Source of the DNA: Taudactylus pleione
Taxonomy: Eukaryota; Chordata; Amphibia; Anura; Myobatrachidae
DNA: 64,000 bases
Direction of reading: 5' to 3'
Assembly: GCA_031769625.1 (NCBI GenBank)
Contig: JAUIMM010000213.1
Coordinates: 1,426,001 to 1,490,000 of the forward strand
Every line of letters starts with the position of its first letter. Position 1 is the first letter of the stretch. Below are positions 35,953-47,250 of the stretch, one piece after another. The position numbers and the translations under genes are program-made. The notes below the pieces were generated by a model. It did not search any database and was not told the DNA's origin. It saw only the letters and a list, made by a program, of their open reading frames with translations.

Positions 35953-37087
35953 ATACTGGATTAGAACCTCTATACACTCCTGCCTATACCTTCTAATATC
36001 CTGCCTATACCTTCTAATATCCTGCCTATACCTTCTAAGGATGACGCTAATTTGCGTACGCAGTCATACAGTAAATAAAGACTTCAGACCTGGAATCTGT
36101 GGTTCCAAAGCACAAAGTATTATTCAAGTAAAAGTACAGTCAGTTACACACTATTGATCCAGACACAATTAGGTGCAAAGTACAGTATACATACGCAGCG
36201 CTTCCGGACCAGATGTTAGGCATCAGCAAGAAACCCCTCGTCAATCAGCATTCAGCACGAAGACTAAGACTCAGTGTTGGAGCACACATATTTATACCCC
36301 CCAGAAATGGACAACACAATAGAGAAGTTTGTTGCTGATGCCATTGGTTCCCAAAGGGGAATGCATCTGTTACAGAGCATTTAACAAGCTGATTCAAATA
36401 GACCCAACCCAGCCTCTAACAACTGGGGGTCTCTGGATTCCCGCCTCATGCAACATCCTAACAGTTGTTCATATCATATACATTTTGTTGCTTGAAGTCT
36501 CTGCGGTCCATAAGTTGAGAATGCATGATGCGATTTCCACACCGACGATACTGGAATACTGTGGAAAGAGTACGCATCAGTACAAAACCAAACACGGCTT
36601 ACTTATCATGTATAAAACCTTAGTTACCAAATAATCTTTATTTCACAGCCTTTATACTAAATGAACAAACAAATCTTATACCTTAAAGCTTATGGAATCT
36701 TGTATGTGGATATGTAATGTGTGAGTATGCGGGGTTTGATATAAGGACGCTAGTTAACTTGGTCCAGATGCGTGCGCATAAAGATAATAAACTGCATTTT
36801 CATATAGGATCTTATGCATTCGCTAATATGCAACTAGTTAACAGCGCAATTGTGCGTATTAATGTGTATATGAGGAAGGTGAAAGATGCAATCGCATGGT
36901 GCTAACAGTAATATCGCCATATGTACTTAAATGTGAATTTATCTAAAATGGCGCTTGAGCCGCCATTCGCAAAATGGCGTCTTGCGATCTCATTTCCAAG
37001 ATGGCGTCTTGCGGCCAGTCACAAGATGGCGTCACTGCGACTCAATTTTAAACTGATCTTGTCTCAGCCAATAATCCAGCTTCGACA
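35953..37087 (-). repeat. 5' LTR of the provirus
   Basis: About 1135 bp, the partner of 26205-27356. It carries the 21-bp tandem units (35975-36035) and ends on the plus strand with CCAGCTTCGACA. Differences from its partner include scattered substitutions and a deletion of about 20 bp near 36178. Confidence 0.9.
36289..36296 (-). promoter_or_regulatory. TATA box of the 5' LTR
   Basis: TATAAATA on the minus strand after a G run, in the same context as in the other two LTR copies of this family. Confidence 0.65.
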
Positions 37088-37410
37088 CAGGGGCATAACT
37101 AGACCTAGGGTAGCCCCATAAGAAAATTTTCAATGGGCCCCCTAGGTCCCCTGACTGATGTGCTGCCCTGCGCACTTAATGTAATTAAAATAAATAAATA
37201 TATAAATTCCTATACTTTTAATGGGACCCGATTAGCAGAGAAGGCACACTCTCCACTTGTAATAAAACAGTCCCCATATACAGCACTTTTGTGTAAAAGT
37301 AAAAAAATAAATATCAGCCTGTCCTTTCATTCCACAACCAGTCCTCACAGTAGACAATGTGGACTAGTTTCTATTATTATGGAGAGACCTCATGTGATAT
37401 TGAGAAATAG

Positions 37411-38430
37411 GGGGAAATTTACTAAGAATCATATATGCTCGATTTTGCATTACTCCATGATAAAGGTGCAAGTTTTCAAATAGGAAAATTTCTAATGGTA
37501 AAATCGCATCTATACCAAACACGACTTTGCAGACCAAATCGCGTCAAAGCACCATCGAAACAAACATTGTCAAAATTACATTGGTACCAATGCAAATCAT
37601 GAATTTATTAAGAATCGAGTTTACCAAATCGACAATACTCGCTCCCAAATTGCACCTCAATGCATGAAATCAATGCACTTGTTTTACAAATCGTGTTGAC
37701 ATGTGTAACCATTTTAACTAGCCCCAACTCAATCAAGTTCATTATAAAAGCCCACAATTTCAGATTCAGCACTCTGTTTCTGCTGACAAGCATGGCTGAG
37801 GCAAGATTCTCAGTTCTGTGTGTACACTCCAACCAACATAGTACTTCTAGTGTCACCATACCATGGCATGACTCGGTAGCACCAAGCATCATTTCTGGTT
37901 ACTTTATACCTTCAAATGTGTCTTATTTGCACAAGCAGCTCCTGCTGATTAAAATTATATGTGGCATGCCTGTATTCTGTGGGCAGCTACTCGGATTTCT
38001 GCATGCAAAATGTTACAGTACGTTACAGAGTCAGCAGCTGTGACACAATTCTGTGTGCAACTGCAGGTGTATCTGTATGCAAAATGCTACATTACAGTAG
38101 CATTTCGCATACAGGTACACTCGCAGTTGCACACAGAATATAAGCATGCTGCATATCATTTTAATCAACAGAAGCGTAAAAAGTAGCACAAGAGAAGTAA
38201 GATGCATGTGGACATCAGTATGTTTGTGAATTTCACAGATTTGTGCCGATTTCACATGCGAATTTTGGTGACGCAAGTTCTGTCGTATCCCAGATTTCCA
38301 ACTTCAGTTGCGGAAAACACCTGATTTGACTGATCTCATACACGCCATAACAAGACTATTTACACCATTGAATGACAAAATGCAAGCATACACGATTCTT
38401 TGTAAATGTGTGCTTAATAAATTTCCCTCC
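37411..38430. repeat. MITE of about 1.02 kb, GGGGAAATTTACTAAG termini
   Basis: The left end GGGGAAATTTACTAAG mirrors the right end CTTAATAAATTTCCCTCC, and both sides are flanked by TAG (37408-37410 and 38431-38433). The termini resemble those of the smaller MITE at 46368-46536. No transposase frame is inside. It contains a strong hairpin at 38048-38139. Confidence 0.75.
38048..38139. repeat. 92-bp hairpin inside the MITE
   Basis: The left arm starts ATTCTGTGTGCAACTGCAG and continues to ATGCTAC; the right arm is its inverted copy ending CACAGAAT, with few mismatches and a loop of about 5 bases. ORFs on both strands here are its by-products. Confidence 0.8.
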
Positions 38431-38433
38431 TAG

Positions 38434-40900
38434 ACTTGTCCGCAGGGGGGTGTTGTCTCTATGGAGGAGGTGGGGGTCACAAAACAGCTTCTCCTTAGCC
38501 GAAATTACCCACCCCATGCTGAAAATTGCTCTTTTTGTTCCCAGTTGACAAGTAACAAGATTATGAAACCTGCAGTAGTATCTTTGCTATAAGAGTTCCT
38601 CAGTATAGTGTACAGGGAGTCCTAAGACCCCTACGCAATATATAAAAAAGGAACATTTATAAAAGAACAGACCATTTTAAAATAAACTTTAATAGAATTA
38701 AATGCTCTCTAAAATCCAATTACCTTGTCCTCACATTTCACAGAATTCTGGGAAACACCAGTACTTCCAAAACTTCTATTGGAGAGTCTGGGTGAAAGCA
38801 GAGGGAGTTTATATAAAGTTCTCCTTTAACAGTTTTAGATTGTATAAGTTTGTAATTAGAGCAACCTAAATAAAACACACATTATTCCCAACCGTTGCTG
38901 GAATACTACTTTGCTGACATTAAATATTCATGCCATCATAGCTTTGTAATAAAATATAAATGTGATGTTTATCTTGCAAACGTTGCTATTCTTCTTTGGC
39001 CACTTTAAGTGATTTATGTAAATTACCAACAAGAAGCTACAGGTCAACACAGAACTGCCATGAAACATTCTGATCACATTTTGCCCAACATTTTTAAATG
39101 TCTTCTAACTTAAGACACAGATATTGTGCATACTATTCATGCATCTTTTACCAAATGTACACTATGTACACTAATGTACACTAACAGCTAAATTAATATT
39201 GAATGTTTGACCTTGTTTTACTAACACAAATCAAACTTTAGGCCAAGTACTTTTCATGCATATTCATAAAACATCTCAGAGTTAACTAGTTATGCATCCT
39301 GGATTTCATCTTGCAGCAAATTCAAGCACTTTCCTCTCACATGCCCGGCGTGAATAGTGTGAAAATAGTGGATAGCTAATATTGGCTTATTCAATGAAAA
39401 ATGTTGTCAGTTAAAAAAAAAAAAACTTTATTCTCAAACAACAGTACCTATCCTGGTTTGATATACTTATCTCGCAAACTATAATAAAGGCATAAGACTG
39501 TCATAACAGTATACAGGCAATAAACAATTCATATACAAGTGAGAAACACATTGATATTATAGTAATATATCACTCTTCGTGTGCCTGTGAATTTGACAGG
39601 AATATAGCCATTGTGGCCCGATCGCAGTATTTTTCTAGCAATCATTTATCTAGTAAATTCTATAAAATGATAGGTAGAATCTGATTGGTTGCTATGGGTA
39701 AGTTGTCTACTTATACTCTTTAGAGGGTTTGATACATCTCCCCCTAGTATCTACTACACTTGTATTATGGGATAGAGGAGCACTGCATGCCTGCTATGTT
39801 TTGTACATGGCCATCCATGGCAGAGCTAATGCAGGCTCTGCACTGGGCTGGAGTAAATGTGATGGCTATTGCAGGTCAAACTCCTAAGCAGCACGCATAA
39901 TGCCTTCTACACCAGTACACTCTTATAATAATAAATTAGGCCCAGAGATATTAGTACATCTCCCTACTGCATTGGGGCAAGGACACAAGTACTCCAATAA
40001 CAGTGGTGGAGTTTTGTGCAATAGTCATAGAGTGAAAAATATAGATACAAAGAGAATATTGTAATTTTTCCAGATGCCCTATATGACCAGTGAGGTGGTG
40101 GGACCTTCTGCCAGCAGTCCACAATTCCACTGAGGGGGTGAAGCCTAGGCACCATTTTAGGTGCTCACAGCATGTCATAGGACATGCTACAGGTGGGCTC
40201 TGGAGTAATCCCTGGCAGCAGTGATCACACTACAATGCTGGTTAATCCTGCTATTAATCATGGGCCATCATGTAGGAACCTAATCTGGTCCTGATTTCAC
40301 TGATTTCTATGGTCCTGCCCAGATGCTATTGGTGTTGTAGAGAAGAAGTATGCAAGTGGTGGCATATATTATAGATGCTGTCACACAAGGTTTTAGCATG
40401 GTGTCTCCGCCAGCTGGGTCACCTGCACAGCTTGATCCTTTCTCCTTCATGTCTATGATGTCGCATGTGGTCATGAACCATATTGTGAACTTTCCATTGC
40501 CACCTGCAGTTTTGATATTGCTTAATTTTTTTGTACATACTTTTTTGTAAATTTTTATCTTTTATACGGTCATTGGTTTTATGGTCCTAAGTGGAATAAA
40601 AGCTGTTTTTATGGAAGACGTCTTTATCCTCTATGGAAAGTGAGCCTGAAAAGATATCTATATATGCAAGAACCAATGTTGAGTGTTTGTCCATAGACTC
40701 CTAGAAATATGATATATGATATGTTGAAAGAGAGAAGAAGTGTAATAGAAACCTTTCAGTGTACCTCATAATATTCCTTATGGTGAGTTCTATCCATTAT
40801 ATGTGAATAAGAACAGTCCCCAGACTTGGAATGAAGGATTTCTGAAGCTATATATTAGAGAGGTGGATACCTCAATGATCTCATACAGTGACTGCACTTT
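38434..40900. other. No gene recognised; one partial MITE
   Basis: At about 39640-39745 the sequence TAGAATCTGATTGGTTGCTA followed by TACTCTTTAGAGGG and CATCTCCCCCTA is a worn half of the same MITE family as 46368-46536. The rest shows no credible coding sequence. Confidence 0.5.
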
Positions 40901-41299
40901 TGATACTATCTTCTGTGTTATTAAGGTTGTATGTTGAGGTTTTGGGTGAACCTAAAGATAGGACATAGCAGCAGTCTGAGGTTGCGAGTTACTACTATTT
41001 TTTCTTTATCTTTGGCTGGTCGATCATTCCCTCCTTGTGTGAAGCACTGTTATCAATCATTGCAGACCCTGGGATTACTCACTGCACAGCAAGATACCTT
41101 TGGTTTTTGGTAATTAGGTTTTCCAGACTTCTGCTGCTTCTGGAGCTGTGTCATCCCCATCTGTATTGCGTACATTTGTGGCTACTTCCCTCAATACTGT
41201 TCTTCTATCTTTTTAGGTATCTACTAGAGACAATTGCTTTCTCTTTAATATAGCATCTGGCCCACAAGAGGTGCAACATAAAGCACCTTCTCCTATCTG

Positions 41300-42069
41300 T
41301 TTGGAATCCGTGGCCACATGGTTGACTTGGTATCTGAACAGACAGGATGCTGCCTTTTTGTTTTATGGGTTCCAGTTTGGCTTACTTTAACTGATTATGG
41401 GTTTGGGAGATACGTGTTGTCCTTGGAACCTGAAATCAGCAGTTGAGTTTCCAGTTGTCATTAAGGAAAAGTAGGTGCATTTAGGTCATATGGCTAGACG
41501 TTTCACTGAACCACCACTGAGGAATTTAGTTATTTCCCCAGTCAGCATGGTTCTCAAGAAGACTCCCAGCAAATATAGGCTTATTCAGCATCTATCTTAT
41601 CCTGCTGGGTCATCCATTAATGATGATATACATGTTGAATTTTGTTCAATAGTATACCAGTCTTTTTAACAATTCTCTGATAATTGTTCTAGGCTATGCT
41701 CCTGGCTCCCCTCTGGTTAAAATTATGTGAAATTGATCTTATGTTTGCTTCCCTTGCATTCTGATTGCCTTGGGCTCATGGGATTTTTCTTTAATAATTG
41801 AAATTACAAAACAAATGTTTGCCTATGGGTTGTCCAATGTCTTTGCATGATTCAGCACCTTCCTTCATTGGTGCATTTAGTCTTGTTGCGGTGGTCATCT
41901 CTTAATGATTTCCTGTGTGTTGGTCCTGCTAATTCGGATCAATTAGGTCACCTTTTTTTTACAGGCTATTTTTTTTAATTTTGGATTTCCTATAGCCAGA
42001 GCTAAGACTGGGGGTCTTATCCCTTGTTTGTTATTTTTGGGTATCAAGATTGATACCTGCACTTGGTCT
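41300..42069 (+). pseudogene. DIRS reverse transcriptase, 5' part, broken
   Basis: The order is that of DIRS-type RT. 41310-41400 has RQDAAFLFYGFQFGLL, the segment before the polymerase. 41475-41669 has LGHMARRFTEPPLRNL, SPVSMVLKKTPSKYRLI and HLSYPAGSSIND. Further on, in shifted frames, CLPMGC (about 41825) and SLNDFLCVGPANSDQLG (about 41905) stand where the active site belongs, with the first residues of the motif changed. FLGIKIDT is at about 42040. The frame stops at the insertion of the element at 42074. The coding sequence resumes at 43620. Confidence 0.7.
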
Positions 42070-42321
42070 TTAACCACTTGCCTGGCACAGTCATATCAGA
42101 TACGACCATACCAGTCAGGGCTTTCCCTGACATGGTCGTATCTGATACGACCAGTAAGAAAAGCTAAGTGGGCGGCTGCTTGAAGATGATCTTCTAGCAG
42201 CCGCCTATCTCTGAGGGACCTTCCGATCCCTCCACACTCTTGAGTCAGCCCGGCACCCGCAGCTCCCACATCCGATAGTAGCACCGTCATTGTCTCCCCC
42301 CCACCCCCCCTTCCACCTTGC

Positions 42322-42830
42322 AAGCGGCAGCCTGGCGAGACCCACACCCGGCGGCTGCAGATGTCAGAGCAGCCACCGGGAATATAACAGCACAGCACTG
42401 TCGGCGCTGTGTTCTGCTCCCTCTCCCCCCCTGTAAGCGGCAGCCCTGTGGGTCCCACATCCAGCAGCCACCAGGAATATAACAGCCAGCGCTGTCCGCG
42501 CTGTAGTCTCCTCCCATTCCCCCTGTAAGTGGCAGCCCTGTGGGTCCCACATCCAGCAGCTGCAGATGTCAGAGCAGTCTCCAGGAATATAACAGCACAG
42601 CGCTGTCGGCACTGTGTTCTGCTCCCTCTCCCCCTGTAAGTAGCAGCCCTGCGGGACCCACATCCGGCGGCTGCAGATGTCAGAGCAGCCGCTGGGAATG
42701 TGTTCTCCTCTCCCGATCCCCCCACCCTGGAAGTGGCAGCCCTGCGGGACCCACACACCGCAGCTGAAAATGTACTGCACAGCACGCTGATGGCGCTGTC
42801 ATCCTCTCCCTCCCCAAGCCCTGCTAGAAC
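42322..42830. repeat. GC-rich minisatellite, five units of 93-111 bp
   Basis: Units start near 42322, 42433, 42526, 42637 and 42730. Each begins AAG-GGCAGCC and includes GACCCACA-CC or GTCCCACATCC, and most include GCAGATGTCAGAGCAG and GGAATATAACAGC. The array is far richer in G+C than its surroundings and creates the overlapping Ala/Gly-rich ORFs of up to 250 codons seen on both strands. Confidence 0.9.
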
Positions 42831-42885
42831 CCGGTGGAACAGGAGCAAGCTCCACCCCTCGAGTTATACCCTGCCATCAAATATA

Positions 42886-43033
42886 TATGTACATATATAT
42901 GTATGTGTGAGTATAATAAATATATATATATATATAATATATATATATAATGTATATGTGTGTGTATTATATATGAATGTATATGTGTGTGTATTATATA
43001 TATGTATGTATATGTGTGTGTAATATATATATA

Positions 43034-43075
<42 letters not shown>

Positions 43076-43272
43076 TTTTACACGAGTTGCACTATGCATT
43101 GCTGCAAGATGACTGGGACACGCAATAGGGTCTCCGTTCAATCCTATAGAGATGCACTACCATGAACGGGGAAGCGCCGTAGCATGGCGCATAGCGCAAT
43201 TCACAGGCATGTTTGTGCTTTGATCCGCAACAAACTGGGGGCATCTGTATGTTTGCATATATGTCTCTGTAA

Positions 43273-43306
<34 letters not shown>

Positions 43307-43380
43307 TGTGTATGTATATATGTGTGTATGTGTGCATATATATATATATATATATATGCGCACTCACACACACACACGTA
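42886..43380. repeat. TA/TG microsatellites
   Basis: Two blocks of mixed TA, TATG and CA repeats (about 42886-43075 and 43270-43380) are separated by about 190 bp of ordinary sequence. They give rise to Tyr/Ile/His-rich spurious frames. Confidence 0.95.
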
Positions 43381-43615
43381 TATAGATGGCAGCCCCCCAA
43401 CTGATGCTGTGGTCTCAATTGATGTTTCTATCAATGGCCATCACTACTATACACCATAAAAATTGCCATTTTTATGGTATACGGCATTTAAATTTTTTTT
43501 TTTTTTTAAATCATGTTGGAATAGTTTTACAAAGCTGTTCTTGACCTAATTTAATCATAAAAAAACCCGGCAATTTTGGAGCGGTTTTTGGAAAAATAAT
43601 TAGCCAGTTACGTGG

Positions 43616-44420
43616 TTAAGCCTCCCTTATGATAAGGTGGACAAACTCTGTGTTGCCATTGCAGAGTGCATCACTATGCATAAAGCAACACTACATAAGA
43701 CCCTGTTGCTGTTGGGTATGTTGAACTTTGCTTGTATAGTTATACCCATGGGCGAAGTGTTTTGCCGGAAGCTGAATTCGTCCACTGCGGGGGTGCCTAA
43801 GCCTCACAATTTAATTGGTCTGTCATCAAAGATTAAATGGAGAACAAATGTATTTTCTCAGTTTCAGTGGGCTAGATGTACTGTATATCTTTGCCTTCTT
43901 ATGCTGATGAAGTTGGTGTGCTCTGCCTTCTTGTTTTGGCAGGTGATTTGGTTTACCAAATGCTTTCTCATTGTGAAGAGACCTTGAAACATTGGGCTCT
44001 TGACTACCTAGTCATAGCCAACAAGAGGCAACCTTTCAATTTGAAGCTATTTATTTCCATCCTTGCAGATTTTACAGGGCCTTCCACATTTTGGAGAAAT
44101 GTCCTTGGGTAGCTGCTTCTAAGCTCCTTTTGGACATGCTTGCTGGCTACAGGTTCCTACTTTGTAGACTACAATGCTCCAAAACTGGCCAGACAATTAT
44201 GGGTTAGTTTCATTGGCTCCCTCTTGGGACTACGAAATCTGCCCTGTAGCATTGCTAGACAGTATGTGCCCATGTGGCTGTATTTATCTGATTCCTGTCT
44301 TCTTCACATCAATGGTACTCCACTAACTAAGTACCAGTCTTGCTGGGTTTTGAAAAATTGTGTTTCTACATCTGCTGCTGGTTTTTTGGTGCAAAGATTA
44401 GACCCAGGGCCAATGTAAAT
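43616..44420 (+). pseudogene. DIRS RT 3' part, RNase H and tyrosine recombinase remnants
   Basis: The first part (about 43622-43865) has LPYDKVDKL, LLLLGMLNFACIVIPMG and FCRKL, the connection between RT and RNase H in DIRS elements. After a frameshift near 43870 the RNase H region is poorly kept. At about 44245-44400 LLHINGTPLTKYQSCWVLK recalls the recombinase segment before its C-terminal active site. The His-x-x-Arg and Tyr part is missing here, so the recombinase is truncated. Calls after 43870 are less certain. Confidence 0.6.
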
Positions 44421-44424
44421 TGCA

Positions 44425-44915
44425 GTTATAAACATTATATTAGGCCAGTTTGTTTATTTCTTATTTGTTATACTGTCCCTTGCTAATTTTTTTTGCCTCA
44501 TCTTCCTGTTTCGTGCGGTTGTTCTTGTCTTTCCCATTATGTTCTCACCTTGTAGTTTGTTGTTTTCAAAGTGTGGAGTATTGGCCATTCCGATGTTTTG
44601 ACAAGAAAAAGGAAAAATGCCCCTGCCCCCCCCCCACAGCACTGCTAAGGACCAGCAATGAGACTTGAATACTATATCATAAAAGAAATACAGAGATCTC
44701 AGATTCATATATTTGCAAATATATGTTTAAGCCACCAGGCCACATCAATGCTTCCCTGTTCTGGTGGTCCCTAAAGATAAGTAATAATAGCAGCCACTTT
44801 GGGTCATGTAAATAAATACTGTTAGGCTACATGATATTAGCACATACATTAATATATCTTAATTGACCACCATGTTATATTACAATAACACTCCTATGTT
44901 TTGCCAGGGTCTAAT
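44425..44915. other. Unassigned DNA within the DIRS element
   Basis: This stretch replaces the expected end of the recombinase and start of the SGNH region. It has a C-rich block near 44620 but no recognisable motif. It is probably an insertion or a decayed segment. Confidence 0.4.
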
Positions 44916-44920
44916 ATGGT

Positions 44921-45350
44921 GTGATTAGCTTTAGAGGTATGCTTTGGCATTCTTTTAGAGTGAGGCTTTTGGAATTTGCTAAACGTGGTGTTCCTGAGAC
45001 ATTGGTTATCCATTTAGGTTGCAATGACCTGGGGAAGAGAACTGATTTTGATTTCAGTTGTTTCTTGTTGTTTACCTTGCACATGTTTTTTCAGCTTGCC
45101 CTTCTTGTAAAATCATTTGGTCATTTATTGCGCCCAGGCTGGTTTAGTGTTAGTGGTTTTATGGTCATAGAGCAAGCCATAAAGAAAGCGAATGTGGCTT
45201 TTGTTATAGCCAATGTGCTTGTGTGGTTCTGCATTTAGGTATTACATTTCATTTCAATTATTTTTACAGACCTAATTGGGTTCATTTGACTGAGGAGTTT
45301 TTTTTATTGTTGATTGAGGATTTGTTTCAGGTTATTGCTTTGGTTGCTTA
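44921..45350 (+). pseudogene. DIRS SGNH-hydrolase-like domain
   Basis: The frame 44921-45238 begins with FRGMLWHSFRVRLLEFAKRG and has VIHLGCNDLGKRTD, the Asn-containing block of SGNH folds in the form seen in frog and fish DIRS elements; the usual second Gly is Cys here. A shifted continuation has YFYRPNWVHLTEEFF (about 45265-45305), matching the Asp-x-x-His block with Asn in place of Asp. SGNH enzymes are esterases or lipases; the role in DIRS is unknown. The first Ser block upstream was not found. Confidence 0.65.
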
Positions 45351-45399
45351 GCTTCAGTATGGTAGCCGTGTTGTGTTGGTTTTGTAGTCAGAACCTTGG

Positions 45400-45810
45400 A
45401 GTGGTGGGAAAAAATGACTGGTCACCAGGTGCAATAGTTTAAGTTTGGGTTTGCTCACCTTTGTTGACTAGTTAGTTTGCTGTACCACCCTGAAAGGGGA
45501 TCCATAATCCCACTACCAGGTGTGTAGTGAAGTAAGAAGGTTGAGTGGATTCCTCTGTTTGTGTTCTGATTTGTGTTTATGCACAATGAGTAGTATCTGC
45601 CCACAACATGTTGTTTGCTATTGCACATTATTGGATTGTGCTAATATTTGCCATCCTTTTTTTGCCATCCTACAATTCTACTTTAAATATGCATTTAAAT
45701 AAATAGCTAGCAATTGTTCTGCCAAATATATTTCTCTGCATCTTTCTTTCTTATTCTTATATTGTATCATTAAAGTGATGTGCACACATGACACCCCTCA
45801 GCTGATAAGA
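45400..45810. repeat. DIRS-flanking repeat, copy 1
   Basis: It shares with 46010-47640, in the same order, GGGAAAAAATG, AGTTTAAGTTTG, CTACCAGG, AGAAGGTTGA, TTCTGATTTGTGTTT, CTACTTTAAATATGCATTT and AAGTGATGT. It lies just 3' of the SGNH region and is probably the right non-coding end of the DIRS element. It lacks the insertions of copy 2. Confidence 0.65.
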
Positions 45811-46367
45811 GATTTAGAGAGACCGAATGATTAACATGGGAATGAGGTGGTTTAAACTTCTAGGCTGGGGGCTGGCTTAGGTGCATATTACATGATGGTG
45901 GCCTTATTGTTTATTGTATATTAAGGAGTGTTTCTCGAGTTGCTGTCTTCCCAACCTCTCTCCCCTTTTTGTTCTTGATCTTGGTTTGGTGGCATTTATC
46001 GTTGGATATTTTGCAGTGGGAAAAAATGCCAGGCAATCAGTCTGGACACAACAGTTTAAGTTTGGTTACTCTCGCCTTCATAAGTGGTTAGTTAGATGTA
46101 CCAACCTGACGGGGGCAGCATCATCACGTACCAGGTGGGTATGTAGTATCCCGCAACTGTGAGGTACTAATGAACTACTGCCCCACAATTCACCTGGCTT
46201 GTCTAGGGAACATGCACAGCCTGAAGTGACAGTTACAGACAGTACAGTTAGTGACTTTTACAGTTGAGGCAGAGTTGGACAAGGATGTGCTAGCTGATCA
46301 GCATATCATGGAGAGAGGGAAAAAGACAGCTCCAAGACTTGGCAATGGGATTTCATACAGCCACTAA

Positions 46368-46536
46368 GGGGTAAATTTACTAAAGTGAGAGTTTTTAGAA
46401 GTGGAGATGTTGCCATAGCAATCAGATTCTAGCTATTATCTTCTAGAAGGTGCTAGTTAAATGTTAAGTAGAATCTGATTGGTTGCTATGGGCAAAATCT
46501 CCACTTCTAAAATCTCTCACTTAGTAAATTTATCCC
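46368..46536. repeat. Palindromic MITE, 169 bp, TAA target duplication
   Basis: It runs from GGGGTAAATTTACTAA to TTAGTAAATTTATCCC and is an inverted repeat throughout, with TAGAAGTGGAGAT and ATCTCCACTTCTA. TAA flanks both sides (46365-46367 and 46537-46539), as in Harbinger-type insertion. Partial copies are at 18825-18960 and 39640-39745. Confidence 0.85.
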
Positions 46537-46783
46537 TAAGAGTAAGTAATAAAAGGAGATCACTGAACAGAGAAAGGAGGAAATTGATGAAACAGCATAA
46601 AGCAAAAACTGATTAGATTGCAGGTAACTCTGTATCCAGAGTCACTTATACTTACCACAGGGAGCTGGCAGTTGTTATCATACCTGACTTTGCCCAAGTT
46701 CAGAGGGAGAGCTGATTCACTAGTGATACTCAACACTAGGTGAGAATGTTCAATTATTACATTGAACATTTTATCCAAGATTG

Positions 46784-46787
<4 letters not shown>

Positions 46788-46828
<41 letters not shown>
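46788..46828. repeat. (TA)n microsatellite
   Basis: An uninterrupted run of TA dinucleotides. Confidence 0.95.
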
Positions 46829-46831
<3 letters not shown>

Positions 46832-47250
46832 ATTAGACTGCATCTGAACTGTGTTGCATCTCTCTATGTCTGGGGAATCCTTGCCCCTCTACTGGGGTGT
46901 GATTTTAGTGAAGAGCTGTTGCTGAAAGAAGACTTCCCCACTAAGGTAACTCTGATCTGTATGTGCACAACACAATTATCACCCTTACTACTTTGGGGTA
47001 CCAAATGTAGTCAAGTTAGAAGGTTGATGGATATCTGTTTGTATTCTGATTTGTGTTTTGCACCCTGGGCAGTATACGCCTACAATACATGTTGAAGCTA
47101 TTTAGTGTTGCCACATTGTACTGATGCAAGTTGTCTTTTCTTTGTCACCAAACACTGCTACTTTAAATATGCATTTAAATAAGTAGCTAACAATTTGTCT
47201 GCCAAATTTATGTCTTAGAGTCTATATTGTAAATTTTAAGTGATGTACAT

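Larger units (their letters stand above)
26205..37087 (-). mobile_element. Class I (gamma/epsilon-like) endogenous retrovirus, complete layout, inactive
   Basis: Two long terminal repeats in the same orientation bracket gag, pro-pol and env, all read on the minus strand. A primer-binding-like site follows the right (5') LTR and a short purine tract precedes the left (3') LTR. Class I assignment rests on the MLV-like organisation: a zinc-knuckle Gag, an integrase with a C-terminal domain of gammaretroviral type and a membrane Env. CAGGG directly follows the right LTR (37088-37092) and also occurs at 26196-26200, 4 bp outside the shared left LTR sequence; it may be the target duplication. Every gene is interrupted, so no product is expected. 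Confidence 0.9.
42074..43615. mobile_element. piggyBac-type non-autonomous element, 1542 bp, inserted in DIRS RT
   Basis: Both ends are flanked by TTAA (42070-42073 and 43616-43619), the piggyBac target. The inverted termini CCACTTGCCTGGC and GCCAGTTACGTGG agree at 10 of 13 positions. A hairpin follows the left end (ATCAGATACGACCAT with its inverted copy, 42096-42145). Inside are a GC-rich minisatellite (42322-42830) and long TA/TG runs (42880-43380). No transposase frame is present. Removing it with one TTAA joins the host RT in phase. Confidence 0.8.

Noticed and set aside
42096..42848. 250-codon Ala/Gly/Arg-rich minus-strand ORF
   Set aside because: It covers the GC-rich minisatellite of the piggyBac-type element; overlapping frames on both strands are equally open and no domain is visible.
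42824..43434. Tyr/Ile/His-rich ORFs on both strands
   Set aside because: They are translations of TA/TG microsatellites.
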